Source of the DNA: Streptomyces orinoci
Lineage (GTDB): Bacteria; Actinomycetota; Actinomycetes; Streptomycetales; Streptomycetaceae
Assembly (NCBI RefSeq): GCF_003121295.1
Contig: NZ_PHNC01000029.1
Span: 496,001-560,000, forward strand
Reading direction: 5' to 3'
DNA: 64,000 nucleotides
Shown: piece by piece, positions 1 to 8,364 of the stretch
Position numbering within the stretch: position 1 is the first letter of the stretch
Layout: the number at the start of each line of letters is the position of its first letter
Notes under the pieces: model-generated
The model's input: the letters and a program-made list of their open reading frames with translations, nothing else
The model's database searches: none
What the model was told of the DNA's origin: nothing
Translations under genes and position numbers: made by a program

Positions 1-1357
1 GTCCCCGCTGGCGGTGGTGCTCCAGCGGGAGATCTTCCTGGACAACATCGCGGTGCTGTGGATGCTGCTGGCCTTCTTCCTGGCGGCCTCGCCACGGCGG
101 CACCTCTGGCACCACTTCGGGGCCGGGCTGGCGGCCGCGGTGTCGGTGCTGTCCAAGGAGACCATGCTGGTGGTGCTGCCCGCGCTGCTGGTCACCATGT
201 GGCGGCACAGCCACCGTGACACCCGCAAGTTCGCGGTGACCGGGGCGGTCACCGCCTGCGGCCTGATCGGCCTGACCTATCCGCTCTATGCGCTGCTCAA
301 CAACGAGCTGTTCCCCGGCCCCGGCCATGTCTCGCTGATCGACGGCATCAAGTACCAGCTGAACCGGGCCGGTTCGGGCTTCATCCTGGATCCGCACTCC
401 GGCGCGCACGCCGCCCTGCACTCCTGGCTCTACTACGACACGGTGCTGCCACTGGGCGGGCCGGCCGCCACGGTGCTGCTGCTGGCCTCGGCCCGCTGGT
501 CGGTCACCGGCCGCGCCCTGGCCGGTCCCGCCCTGGCCGCCGCCATCCTGGCCCTGGTCGCCCTGCGCCCCTCCGGCTACCTCCCGGCCATGTACATCAT
601 CCAGGCCCTGCCCTTCCTGGCCCTGTCCCTGGCGGGGGTTGCCGCCTCGGTGACCCATGCGGTGCTGCGGGGGCGCCTGCCGATGCGGAGACCGGCGCGG
701 CGCCTCGCGGTGCCGGGCGCACCCTCGCCCCAGCGGCCGGTGGGACGGCTCCTGGGCCGGGCCTCGGGCGACGCGCAAGCGGTTGCCGGTGCGGTGCCGG
801 GCGGCGTCCTGGCGGGGACTACCGGAACCTCGCCCCGTGCCGCCGGGCTCGCCCGGACCGGTCTTCAGCCCGTACGCCGGGGCGGCACCCGGAATGCGCC
901 GGCCCGCCGTACCGTGGTGGCCGCCCTGGCCGCCGGATGCGCGCTGCTGGTCGTCCCCCGCTGGTATCACGGGGACCGGATCGCATTGACGGCCGACGCC
1001 AACTCGCCCTATCGGCAGGCCGCTTCCTGGCTGGGTGATACGGCCCGGGTGCCGCGGCCGGCCCGTACCAGGGTCCTCGCCGATGACGCCATCTGGCTGG
1101 ACCTGGTGCACTCCGGCTACCGGCCCGGCACCGGGGTGATCTGGTTCTACAAGGCCGATCTGGATCCGGCGGTCGGCAGCACCCTGCCGCATGGCTGGCG
1201 GGACCTGGACTATGTGGTCGCCTCACCGACCGTACGCCGGGACGCGGCCACCCTCCCCCTGGTGCGGGCCGCCCTGCGCAACTCCCGGGCCGTGGCCGTC
1301 TTCGGCGCCGGGGTGGACCGGATCGAGATCCGCCGGGTCAACCGGGCGGGCCGATGA
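1..1357 (+). CDS. Dolichyl-phosphate-mannose-type (GT39/ArnT-like) membrane glycosyltransferase, 5' end cut by window
   Basis: The reading frame is already open at base 2 and ends at a TGA that overlaps the next start, so about 450 C-terminal residues are visible. It begins in a motif typical of the early periplasmic loop of polyprenyl-phosphate-dependent sugar transferases (QREIFLDN, then LSKETM), followed by several hydrophobic helices. The stretch encoded around 660-910 is an Arg/Pro/Gly-rich loop, probably cytoplasmic and poorly conserved, then one more helix and a soluble C-terminal domain. Members of the family move a sugar from a lipid carrier onto a protein or glycan at the outer membrane face. 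The catalytic N-terminal acidic residues lie outside the window, so sugar and acceptor cannot be named. Coupling to a GtrA protein and a secreted oxidase suggests envelope glycan work. Confidence 0.75.
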   Translation, partial: SPLAVVLQREIFLDNIAVLWMLLAFFLAASPRRHLWHHFGAGLAAAVSVLSKETMLVVLPALLVTMWRHSHRDTRKFAVTGAVTACGLIGLTYPLYALLNNELFPGPGHVSLIDGIKYQLNRAGSGFILDPHSGAHAALHSWLYYDTVLPLGGPAATVLLLASARWSVTGRALAGPALAAAILALVALRPSGYLPAMYIIQALPFLALSLAGVAASVTHAVLRGRLPMRRPARRLAVPGAPSPQRPVGRLLGRASGDAQAVAGAVPGGVLAGTTGTSPRAAGLARTGLQPVRRGGTRNAPARRTVVAALAAGCALLVVPRWYHGDRIALTADANSPYRQAASWLGDTARVPRPARTRVLADDAIWLDLVHSGYRPGTGVIWFYKADLDPAVGSTLPHGWRDLDYVVASPTVRRDAATLPLVRAALRNSRAVAVFGAGVDRIEIRRVNRAGR

Positions 1358-1851
1358 CCGTACCCGACACCCTGCGGGCCGAGGCCGCCGCCACCGCGCC
1401 CACCGCCACGCCCGGCAACCGGCTGGGGCTCCCGCTGGCCCGGCTGGTCACCTTTGGGCTGATCGGCCTCACCGGCTTTCTGCCCAACCTCCTGGGCCTC
1501 AAGTTGCTGATCTCCGCCGGGATGTACTACCTCCCGGCCGAGATCGTGGCCAACCAGTTCGGCGTGCTGTGGAACTTCGTTCTCACCGAGGCCCTGCTCT
1601 TCCGCCAACGCCGGGGCCACCGCCACTGGGCGGACCGGGTGCTGCGCTTCGCCCTGCTGGCCAATGCCGATCTGCTGCTGCGCATTCCGCTGATCGCCCT
1701 CCTGGTCGGCGTGGGGCACCTGGGAGCCTTGTCCGCCACCGCGCTCGCCCTGCTCACCACCTTTGTCCTGCGTTTTGTGGCCACCGAGGCCCTGGTCTAT
1801 CTCCCCCGCAAGCGCCCCGGGCGCCACCGCCGAAGCAGAAGGGATCATTAG
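1354..1851 (+). CDS. GtrA-like small multispanning membrane protein
   Basis: A 165-residue protein with four hydrophobic helices, matching the GtrA/DPMS family in length and in the NxxxTEALLFRQR-type junction after helix 2 (compare the usual N-F-x-x-x-R-x-W-V-F). GtrA proteins are thought to flip polyprenyl-phosphate-linked sugars across the membrane. The ATG overlaps the stop of the upstream glycosyltransferase in an ATGA, implying translational coupling, so the natural reading is a flippase that feeds lipid-linked sugar to that transferase. The C-terminus is very basic (RKRPGRHRRSRRDH). Family assignment rests on topology and context. Confidence 0.75.
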   Translation: MTVPDTLRAEAAATAPTATPGNRLGLPLARLVTFGLIGLTGFLPNLLGLKLLISAGMYYLPAEIVANQFGVLWNFVLTEALLFRQRRGHRHWADRVLRFALLANADLLLRIPLIALLVGVGHLGALSATALALLTTFVLRFVATEALVYLPRKRPGRHRRSRRDH

Positions 1852-4265
1852 TGGCCCTGCGCACCCCCTTTCTCAGAGCCAGACGCACCAGGGCCGCGAG
1901 CGCCCTGCTCCTCGCCACCGGCGCCTCCATGGGACTGCTGCTGGCCACTCCCCATCCGGCCAGGGCCGGATCCAATCTCGTGGTCAACCCGGGCTTTGAG
2001 TCCACCGGTTCGGATGGCATGCCCACCTGCTGGGAGAAGGCCGGCTGGGGCGACAATGACTTCACCGTCACCACCACCGGCCCCGAGCAGGCGCACAGCG
2101 GCAGCAAGGCGCTGTCCATCACCCTCACCCGCCGGGTGAACGGCGACCGCAAGGCGATGATGCTGGAGAACACCTCCTGCGCCCCGGGAGTGACGCCGTC
2201 CCGGCAGTACGACCTGTCGCTGTGGTACAAGTCCACCACTCCGGACGCGGCCATCACGGTCTTCCGGCATGACGTCCAGCAGGGCTGGCAGTACTGGACC
2301 GACCTCAAGTCGCTGCCGGTGAGCCAGGGTTATACGCAGGCAGCGGTCCGTACCCCCGTGGTTCCGCCCAACACCGACCAGCTCACCTGGGGCGTATCGG
2401 TCTATGGACCGGGCACCGTGGTCTCCGACGACTACGACATGGAGGACGCCACCCAGCCCGCCACCGGCGCGGTCTGCACCGCGGGGGACGCCTGCACCAA
2501 GGGCAGTTGGCAGGTGATGCCGTTCCGCAACCCGGTGCGCAGCATGCACTCGGTAGTGCTGCGCAATGGCAAGGTGCTGCTGGTGGCCGGCTCCGGCAAT
2601 GACCCCGGCCTGTTCAAGGCGGGCACCTTCTCCTCCGCCGTCTATGACCCGAAGACGGGCTCGTTCAAGACCGTTCCCACCCCGGTGGACATGTTCTGCG
2701 GCGGCCATGTCCAGCTCTCCGACGGCCGGGTGCTGATCATGAGCGGCAATAAGTCCTATCCGGCGGCCGATGGCAGCCATGGCTATGAGGGCCTCAAGGA
2801 CAGCTATCTCTTCGACCCCGACACCGAGTCGTACACCAGGGTCAACGACCTGGACGACGGCCACTGGTACCCCTCCGCGACCGAGCTGGGCAATGGCGAT
2901 GTGATCACCTTCGGCGGCCTCAAGCAGGACTCCAGCGGCAATGTCACCGCCCAGAAGTTCTCCGCCGCCCAGCAGAAGTGGCTGCCCGGCAACCAGGTCA
3001 ACCAGACCTGGTCGTACTGGGGCCTGTATCCGTCCATGATCCTGATGCAGGACGGGCGGCTCTTCTACTCCGGCAGCCATGTCTTCGGCAATGGCACCCC
3101 CGGCACCGGCGCCTCCATCTACGACTACAACGCCAACACCATCACCGATGTACCCGGCCTCCAGGACAAGGACCACCGCGACCAGTCGATGAGCGTGCTG
3201 CTGCCGCCCGCCCAGGATCAGCGGGTGCTCACCATGGGCGGCGGCAATGTCAATGACAACCCGGAGGCGAGCCGGCTCACCGATCTGATCGACCTCAAGC
3301 AGGCCAGTCCCCGTTATCTGCCCGGGCCCTTGCTGCCCCAGGGCACGGTGGACATGGGGCAGGGCCCGAAGCCGGAGAGCGGCGCCCAGGGCAAGATGTA
3401 TGTCTCCGCGGTGCTGATGCCGGACGGCCAGGTGCTGGAGACCGGCGGCGGTCTGCACGACCGGGCCGACCCGGTCTTCGAGGCGTCCATGTACGACCCG
3501 GCGAGCAACTCCTTCAAGCCCGGCATGGCCACCGACCCCATTCCGCGGACGTATCACTCCTCGGCCTTTCTGCTGCCGGACGGCCGGGTGATGGCGGTCG
3601 GCGACAACCCCGGCAACGGCACCTTCGACGAGCATGTCTCCATCTACACCCCGCCCTATCTCTTCAAGGGGGCGCGGCCGCAGATCACTTCGGTGGCCAA
3701 TGACAAGTGGCAGTACGCAAGCACCCAGCGCATCACGGTGGACCGCCCGGTGGTCAAGGCCGAGCTGATCCGCCCGGCGGCGGTCACCCACTCCTCCGAC
3801 CCCAACCAGCGCTTTGTGGACCTGCCGATGACGGTGGGCTCCGATGGCACCACCATCGACCTCAATGTCACCAGCAACCCCAACTTGGCGCCGCCCGGCT
3901 GGTACATGCTCTTCGCGGTGGACGCGGCCGGGGTGCCCTCGGTGGCCTCCTGGGTGCACCTGGGCGGGCCGGACGCACTGGCCTCCCCCATGACGCACGA
4001 CTTCGCCCGCCATATGTCCCATGACCCCAAGTCGCCCATGAAGCAGCGGAGTTCACAGCCGGTATCCCCGCAGATCTCCGGCTGCGACCGCCACTACGGC
4101 ACGGCCGGTGTCTGTGTTCCCACCGTCTTCCCGCAGTCGGTGGCCCCGACCACCGAGGGCCGGTGTTCCTGGCTGAAGTCCCATGGCTATGGGAAGTTGC
4201 GGGTCAATGGCACCGCCGACCCGCTGCGGCTGGATCCCCGGCGGACCGGAACGGCCTGCGGCTGA
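1851..4265 (+). CDS. Secreted galactose-oxidase-like copper-radical oxidase with N-terminal carbohydrate-binding-like domain
   Basis: GTG at 1851 shares one base with the preceding stop, giving 804 residues. There is an Arg-rich n-region, a hydrophobic core and an ARA-type cleavage site near residue 40. Residues about 42-190 look like a galactose-binding/CBM4_9 jelly roll (NLVVNPGFES start). Kelch blades follow, then a C-terminal DUF1929 early-set domain. All five expected metal/radical ligands can be placed: Cys283 (MFCGGH) and Tyr340 (HWYPSA) as the cross-linked pair, Tyr568-His569 (RTYHSS) and His647 (VTHSSDPNQR). The enzyme should oxidise a primary alcohol or aldehyde to give H2O2. Streptomyces GlxA is a shorter family member tied to a tip-associated glycan; this one sits instead with a glycosyltransferase and a GtrA protein, so it may act on the polymer they build. 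Substrate unknown. Confidence 0.85.
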   Translation: MALRTPFLRARRTRAASALLLATGASMGLLLATPHPARAGSNLVVNPGFESTGSDGMPTCWEKAGWGDNDFTVTTTGPEQAHSGSKALSITLTRRVNGDRKAMMLENTSCAPGVTPSRQYDLSLWYKSTTPDAAITVFRHDVQQGWQYWTDLKSLPVSQGYTQAAVRTPVVPPNTDQLTWGVSVYGPGTVVSDDYDMEDATQPATGAVCTAGDACTKGSWQVMPFRNPVRSMHSVVLRNGKVLLVAGSGNDPGLFKAGTFSSAVYDPKTGSFKTVPTPVDMFCGGHVQLSDGRVLIMSGNKSYPAADGSHGYEGLKDSYLFDPDTESYTRVNDLDDGHWYPSATELGNGDVITFGGLKQDSSGNVTAQKFSAAQQKWLPGNQVNQTWSYWGLYPSMILMQDGRLFYSGSHVFGNGTPGTGASIYDYNANTITDVPGLQDKDHRDQSMSVLLPPAQDQRVLTMGGGNVNDNPEASRLTDLIDLKQASPRYLPGPLLPQGTVDMGQGPKPESGAQGKMYVSAVLMPDGQVLETGGGLHDRADPVFEASMYDPASNSFKPGMATDPIPRTYHSSAFLLPDGRVMAVGDNPGNGTFDEHVSIYTPPYLFKGARPQITSVANDKWQYASTQRITVDRPVVKAELIRPAAVTHSSDPNQRFVDLPMTVGSDGTTIDLNVTSNPNLAPPGWYMLFAVDAAGVPSVASWVHLGGPDALASPMTHDFARHMSHDPKSPMKQRSSQPVSPQISGCDRHYGTAGVCVPTVFPQSVAPTTEGRCSWLKSHGYGKLRVNGTADPLRLDPRRTGTACG

Positions 4266-4291
4266 CCGCCCCGGCCGCCGGGCACACCGCC

Positions 4292-4888
4292 CTAACGCCC
4301 GGCGGCCTCCTCCTCGGTTTCCGTCTTCGGCCAGTTCTCCAGCGCGAGATGCAGCGCCTCGACCGTCCGCCGCCAGGACAGCTCCACCGGGCGGGCGTGC
4401 CCGAAGCCGCCGCTGGCCTCCAGGCTGATAAAGCCATGGAAGGTGCTGCGCAGCAGGCGCACCGCGTCGGTGAGGTCCGGTTCGGCCAGGCCGTAGCCGC
4501 GCAGCATGCCGTAGGTGATCTCCGCGGTACGGGCGAGGGCGGGGGCCTCGGCCACCACGGCCGGGTCCATCCGGATCTGGGTGGCCGCGTACCGGCCGGG
4601 GTGGGCCAGGGCGTACTCCCGGTAGGCATCGGCGAACGCCACCAGGGCGTCCTTGCCCGCCCGTCCCGCGACGGCGGCCCCGATCCGGTCGATCAGCTCT
4701 CCACCGGCCAGCAGGGCCAGGCGCACCCGCAGATCCTGAAGGTTCTTGACATGGGAGTAGAGGCTGGCGTCCTTGACCCCGAAGCCGCGGGCCAGCGCGG
4801 AGATGGTCACCTTCTCCAGGCCGACCTCGTCCGCCAGGTCGGCCGCCGCTCTGGTGAGGCGCTCGGCGGAGAGTCCCGCACGTGCCAT
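4292..4888 (-). CDS. TetR-family transcriptional regulator (TetR_C_33/WHG type)
   Basis: A 198-residue protein. The N-terminal helix-turn-helix (about residues 8-55) contains VTISALARGFGVKDASLYSHVKN, close to the TetR recognition-helix consensus. The remaining all-helical ligand domain resembles the WHG subgroup (ITYGMLRGYG, LRSTFHGFISLE). ATG 4888 is chosen because a GAGG ribosome site lies six bases upstream; the frame continues upstream without a convincing start. It is divergent from the EF-G-binding-protein gene, with a 9-1-9 perfect inverted repeat between them (4921-4939), the obvious candidate operator for autoregulation and for control of the neighbour. The ligand is unknown. Confidence 0.88.
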   Translation of the reverse strand: MARAGLSAERLTRAAADLADEVGLEKVTISALARGFGVKDASLYSHVKNLQDLRVRLALLAGGELIDRIGAAVAGRAGKDALVAFADAYREYALAHPGRYAATQIRMDPAVVAEAPALARTAEITYGMLRGYGLAEPDLTDAVRLLRSTFHGFISLEASGGFGHARPVELSWRRTVEALHLALENWPKTETEEEAAGR

Positions 4889-4920
4889 GGTTACCTCGCT
4901 TCCTAATTGAATTAATAGTT

Positions 4921-4939
4921 TGCCTAGACAGTCTAGGCA
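4921..4939. promoter_or_regulatory. Candidate TetR operator, perfect inverted repeat
   Basis: The sequence is TGCCTAGAC, one base, GTCTAGGCA: two perfect 9-bp arms around a central A. It lies 32 bp upstream of the TetR start and 16 bp upstream of the divergent FBP-gene start, next to an AT-rich stretch (4900-4920) likely to hold the -10 region of the regulator gene. Size and symmetry are typical of TetR dimer sites; binding is inferred from position. Confidence 0.7.
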
Positions 4940-4955
4940 TGATTGGCTCCCTCTT

Positions 4956-5453
4956 ATGAAGCCCGTCACCGAGAAGGACATCCGCACCTCCTTCATCAAC
5001 TGCTCCAAGGGCGAGGCCAAGCGCCTCTCCCTGCCCCGTGACCTCACCGAACAGCCCTGGGACGACCTGGACTTCCTGGGCTGGCGCGACCCCGCCGCGC
5101 CCAACCGCAGCTATCTGGTGGCGGAGCGCGAGGACCGCCTGGTCGGCGTCGCCCTGCGCTTCCCCGCCCAGCAGCGCGGCTTCCTGCACCGCAGCATGTG
5201 CTCGCTGTGCCTGACCACCCACCCCGGCAACGGTGTCTCCCTGCTCACCGCCCGCAAGGCCGGCGCCGCGGGCCGCGAGGGCAACTCGGCCGGTGCCTAT
5301 ATATGCACCGACCTGGCCTGCTCCCTCTACCTCCGGGGCCTGAAGACCGTGGACGGCATAGGCGCCCGCCTCCATGAGTCGCTCTCCCTGGAGGAACAGA
5401 CGGCACGGCTGAGGGCACGGCTGACGGAGTTCATCGACAAGCTGTACGAGTGA
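4956..5453 (+). CDS. FBP domain protein (elongation factor G-binding, FusB-like)
   Basis: A 165-residue protein matching the FusB/FBP family. It has an N-terminal helical region (MKPVTEKDIRTSFINCSKGEAKRL) and a C-terminal treble-clef zinc finger with ligands visible in CSLC and in CTDLACSLYLRG. FusB-type proteins bind EF-G domain IV and help release it from stalled or fusidic-acid-locked ribosomes; actinobacterial homologues are usually uncharacterised. ATG 4956 is used, although no good ribosome site precedes it, so a short-leader or leaderless transcript is possible. The TetR operator immediately upstream suggests inducible expression. Confidence 0.8.
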   Translation: MKPVTEKDIRTSFINCSKGEAKRLSLPRDLTEQPWDDLDFLGWRDPAAPNRSYLVAEREDRLVGVALRFPAQQRGFLHRSMCSLCLTTHPGNGVSLLTARKAGAAGREGNSAGAYICTDLACSLYLRGLKTVDGIGARLHESLSLEEQTARLRARLTEFIDKLYE

Positions 5454-5510
5454 GCCGCCCTCATCACCCGATCCGGGAACTTCCTTCCCTCGTGGGCACG
5501 TTGACCTGAT

Positions 5511-5789
5511 GTGATGATGCTGACGAGCCTGCTGCTGATGACGGTTCTGGTGATCGTCCCCTTCACCGTGGCCTCGGCCCGGTACCTCCTGCGGCGCCCC
5601 GGCCGCGCCGGCCTCGGCCCGGGCGCGGCCGCCACCGAGGAGCTGCACGCCTTCTTCAACGCCAACAAGCGGGTGCAGCAGGAACAGCGCCGGGTTGATC
5701 TGCTGCGCCGCGACAACACCGAGGACGGCGCGCCGCCCCGGATGGGCATCGACCTCGAAGCGGGCACCGCGCGAATCCGGCGCGGCTGA
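5511..5789 (+). CDS. Small membrane-anchored DUF6191-like protein
   Basis: Up to 92 residues, with GTG 5511 or ATG 5514/5517 as start. An N-terminal hydrophobic helix (about residues 4-26) is followed by a soluble tail containing EELHAFFNANKR and DGAPPRMGIDLEAG, the pattern of the actinobacterial DUF6191 family. No function is known for the family. It stands between the FBP gene and a Nudix gene in the same direction, with no strong terminator between, and could be cotranscribed with either. Confidence 0.65.
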   Translation: MMMLTSLLLMTVLVIVPFTVASARYLLRRPGRAGLGPGAAATEELHAFFNANKRVQQEQRRVDLLRRDNTEDGAPPRMGIDLEAGTARIRRG

Positions 5790-5819
5790 GCCGCCTTCGC
5801 CCTCTGCCATCCTGTACGC

Positions 5820-6353
5820 ATGCGGTGGAAGACCTACGGCGAGCGCGAGATCTACACCAACCCCTGGGTCAACCTCTGCCTGGTGGACGTCGAACAGCCC
5901 GACGGCTACCGCGAGGAGCACCATGTACTGCGGCTGCGGCACCTGGCCGTCGGCGCGGTGGTCAACGACCACCGCGAGATCCTGATGATGTGGCGGCACC
6001 GCTTCATCACCGACGCCTGGGCCTGGGAGCTGCCCATGGGCCTGATCGAACCCGGTGAGACCCCGGCCGAGACCGCGGCCCGCGAGGTCGAGGAAGAAAC
6101 CGGCTGGCGCCCCGGCCCCATGCGCCCCCTGATCTACGCCGAGCCGGCCAATGGCATCACCGACTCCCAGCACTTCGTCTTCCGCGCGGACGGCGCCACC
6201 CATATCGGCCCGCCCACCGAGAAGAACGAGTCCGACCGCATCGAGTGGATTCCGCTGACCCGGCTCCGCAGCATGATCGACCGCCGCGAGATCGTCAGCA
6301 GCGGGTCGCTGGTGGGGCTGCTGTATGTCCTGATGGACGAGGGGATCCGCTGA
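5820..6353 (+). CDS. Nudix hydrolase
   Basis: A 177-residue cytosolic protein with a complete Nudix box (G-x5-E-x7-R-E-V-E-E-E-T-G at about residues 78-100), the metal-binding loop for hydrolysis of a nucleoside diphosphate linked to another group. The surrounding sequence (YTNPWVNLCLVDVEQPDG near the N-terminus, HFVFRADGATH after the box) resembles the ADP-ribose/NDP-sugar pyrophosphatase branch, but the substrate cannot be decided from the sequence. It converges on rsmE, with only 30 bp between the stop codons. Confidence 0.88.
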   Translation: MRWKTYGEREIYTNPWVNLCLVDVEQPDGYREEHHVLRLRHLAVGAVVNDHREILMMWRHRFITDAWAWELPMGLIEPGETPAETAAREVEEETGWRPGPMRPLIYAEPANGITDSQHFVFRADGATHIGPPTEKNESDRIEWIPLTRLRSMIDRREIVSSGSLVGLLYVLMDEGIR

Positions 6354-6383
6354 GGGCGTAGCGCACGACTGGGCAGGCCCCGC

Positions 6384-7133
6384 TCAGCCCCACCGCCCCG
6401 TCCGCCCCAGCAGCAGTGCCGCTGCCGCCGTGCCCGCGGTGGAGGTGCGCAGGACGCTGGGGCCCAGGCGGTACGGCCGGGCGCCGGACTGCTCGAAGGT
6501 GGCCAACTCCTCTGGGGAGACGCCGCCTTCGGGGCCGACGATCAGGATGATGTCGCCGGTCTCGGGGAGGGGGGCGGTGGCCAGGGGGGTGCTGCCCTCC
6601 TCGTGGAGGACGGCGGCGAAGGCGGCGGTGGCCAGGAGGGGGGCCAGCTGCTTGGTGGTGGCCAGGTCGGCCACCGCCGGGAAGCGGAGGCGGCGGGACT
6701 GCTTGCCCGCCTCGCGGGCGGTGGAGCGCCACTTGGTGAGGGACTTCTGGCCGCGGTCGCCCTTCCACTGGGTGACACAACGGGACGCCGCCCAGGGGAC
6801 GATGGCGTCCACCCCGGTCTCGGTCATGGTCTCCACGGCCAGTTCACCGCGGTCGCCCTTGGGCAGGGCCTGGACGACGGTGATGCGCGGCCGGGGCTCC
6901 GGCTCGGAGCGGATGGAGGTGACGGCGACATCGAGACGGTCCTTGCCCTCGATGGCGGCGACGGTGCCGAAGGCGCCCGTACCGGCGCCGTCGGTGAGGA
7001 CGATCTCCTCGCCGACGCGCAGCCGGCGGACCGAGACCGCATGGCGGCCCTCGGGGCCGTCCAGGGGGAAGACCGTGCCGGGGAACACACCCGTGAGGGA
7101 GTTCTCTTCGACCAGGAAGACCGGGGCTGTCAT
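6384..7133 (-). CDS. rsmE: 16S rRNA (uracil-1498-N3)-methyltransferase RsmE
   Basis: A 249-residue SPOUT-class methyltransferase. The N-terminal PUA-like domain contains GRHAVSVRRLRVGE. The C-terminal knotted S-adenosylmethionine-binding domain shows LPKGDRGELAVETMTETGVDAIVPW, SRRLRFP and the glycine-rich IILIVGPEGGVSPEE, all diagnostic. It methylates U1498 at the decoding centre of the 30S subunit. The start ATG overlaps the stop of the upstream nitronate monooxygenase gene (ATGA), so the two are translationally coupled. Length is normal for the family. Confidence 0.95.
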   Translation of the reverse strand: MTAPVFLVEENSLTGVFPGTVFPLDGPEGRHAVSVRRLRVGEEIVLTDGAGTGAFGTVAAIEGKDRLDVAVTSIRSEPEPRPRITVVQALPKGDRGELAVETMTETGVDAIVPWAASRCVTQWKGDRGQKSLTKWRSTAREAGKQSRRLRFPAVADLATTKQLAPLLATAAFAAVLHEEGSTPLATAPLPETGDIILIVGPEGGVSPEELATFEQSGARPYRLGPSVLRTSTAGTAAAALLLGRTGRWG

Positions 7134-8230
7134 GATTCGCTCCCTCGGGTGGGGTGGTGCAACGACGCACGGGCGGCGTCGAGTTCGGCGGCCAGGACCG
7201 CCACCAGGCGGGCCGCCGGAAGTTCACGGGCCAGGCGGTGGCCCTGCCCCGCCCAGAGGTTGAGCCCCTGGGGGTCGCCCGCGGCCGCGGCCGCCCTGCG
7301 CAAGGGGGCGGTGAGGTAGTGGAGTTGGGGATAGGCGGCCGGGGCGTAAGGGCCGTGTTCCTGCATAAAGCGGTTCAGCAGGCCGCGGGCGGGGCGGCCG
7401 GAGAAGGCCCGGGTGAGTTCGGTGCGGGTGAACAGGGGGTCGGTCAGGGCCGCCTTGTGCAGGGGGTGCGCACCGGACTCGGGGCAGGGCAGAAAGGCGG
7501 TGCCCAGCTGGGCGGCGACCGCGCCGGCGGCCAGCACGGCCGCGATCTGGGCGCCGCGCATCAGACCGCCCGCCGCGAGGACGGGCAGATCGACGGTCTC
7601 CACCACCTCGGTGAGCAGGGCCAGCAGGCCGGAGCCGGCGTGGTCGGCATAGGGGTCGTCATGGTGGGTGCCCTGGTGGCCGCCGGCCTCGATGCCCTGG
7701 GCGCACACCGCGTCCGCGCCCGCCGCCCGCGCGGCCAGCGCCTCGGCGGCCGAGGTCACGGTGACCACGGTGAGGGAGCCGGCGCGGGAAAGGGCGGCGA
7801 GGTCCTGGGAGGAGGGGCAGCCAAAGGTGAAGGAGACCACCGGCACCGGATCCTGGAGCAGAATGGCCAGCTTGGCCTCATAGGCGTCGTCGGCGGGCCG
7901 GTCCCAGTCGCCCAGCGGGGTCTCGTACCAGGTGGACTCGCCCGCCAGTTGCTCCGCGTAGACCTCCACCGCGGCCGGATCGGCGGCGGGCGGCTGCGGC
8001 ATAAAGAGGTTGACGCCAAAGGGCCGGGAGGTGGCGGCGCGCAGCTGCTTGATCTCCTCGTACATCGCCGCCGGGGTCTTGTAACCGGCGGCCAGGAAGC
8101 CCAGGCCCCCGGCGTCGGAGACGGCCGCGGCCAGGGCCGGGCAGGAGGCGCCGCCCGCCATCGGAGCCTGCACGATCGGATGCCGGAGCAGGCCGGTCAG
8201 CGCGGCCGTCCGCCGGGGGTCAGAAGCCAT
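7130..8230 (-). CDS. Nitronate monooxygenase (2-nitropropane dioxygenase family)
   Basis: A 366-residue flavin TIM barrel. Visible motifs are HPIVQAPMAGGAS at the N-terminus, SDAGGLGFLAAGYK, and the phosphate-gripping GIEAGGHQGTH and VLAAGGLM segments that bind FMN. It oxidises alkyl nitronates and detoxifies propionate-3-nitronate-like compounds; some members act on other substrates. ATG 8230 begins MASDPRR, and the upstream in-frame extension is low-complexity. It is coupled to rsmE, an arrangement found in many actinomycetes that probably reflects operon sharing rather than a joint function. Confidence 0.88.
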   Translation of the reverse strand: MASDPRRTAALTGLLRHPIVQAPMAGGASCPALAAAVSDAGGLGFLAAGYKTPAAMYEEIKQLRAATSRPFGVNLFMPQPPAADPAAVEVYAEQLAGESTWYETPLGDWDRPADDAYEAKLAILLQDPVPVVSFTFGCPSSQDLAALSRAGSLTVVTVTSAAEALAARAAGADAVCAQGIEAGGHQGTHHDDPYADHAGSGLLALLTEVVETVDLPVLAAGGLMRGAQIAAVLAAGAVAAQLGTAFLPCPESGAHPLHKAALTDPLFTRTELTRAFSGRPARGLLNRFMQEHGPYAPAAYPQLHYLTAPLRRAAAAAGDPQGLNLWAGQGHRLARELPAARLVAVLAAELDAARASLHHPTRGSES

Positions 8231-8364
8231 GGCCACATCGTGGCACGGGTGACGCCGGGTGCCGAATCGGGCGGCGGTGGTACGGGCCGGGCGGCCGGTC
8301 CGTACCACCGTTCAGCGGGCGAACGGCGGGCGTTTCAGGGGCACTTGCCGGAGCCCGGAGCGGT

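Noticed and set aside
1848..4022. A 724-residue minus-strand open frame opposite the oxidase gene
   Set aside because: A shadow created by high GC3; His/Gly/Val-rich with no motif, whereas the plus strand has a signal peptide and all catalytic residues.
1..4265. Assignment of the oxidase as glxA of a cslA-glxA locus
   Set aside because: It has an extra N-terminal domain and is not next to a cellulose-synthase-like gene in the visible sequence, so the symbol was not given.
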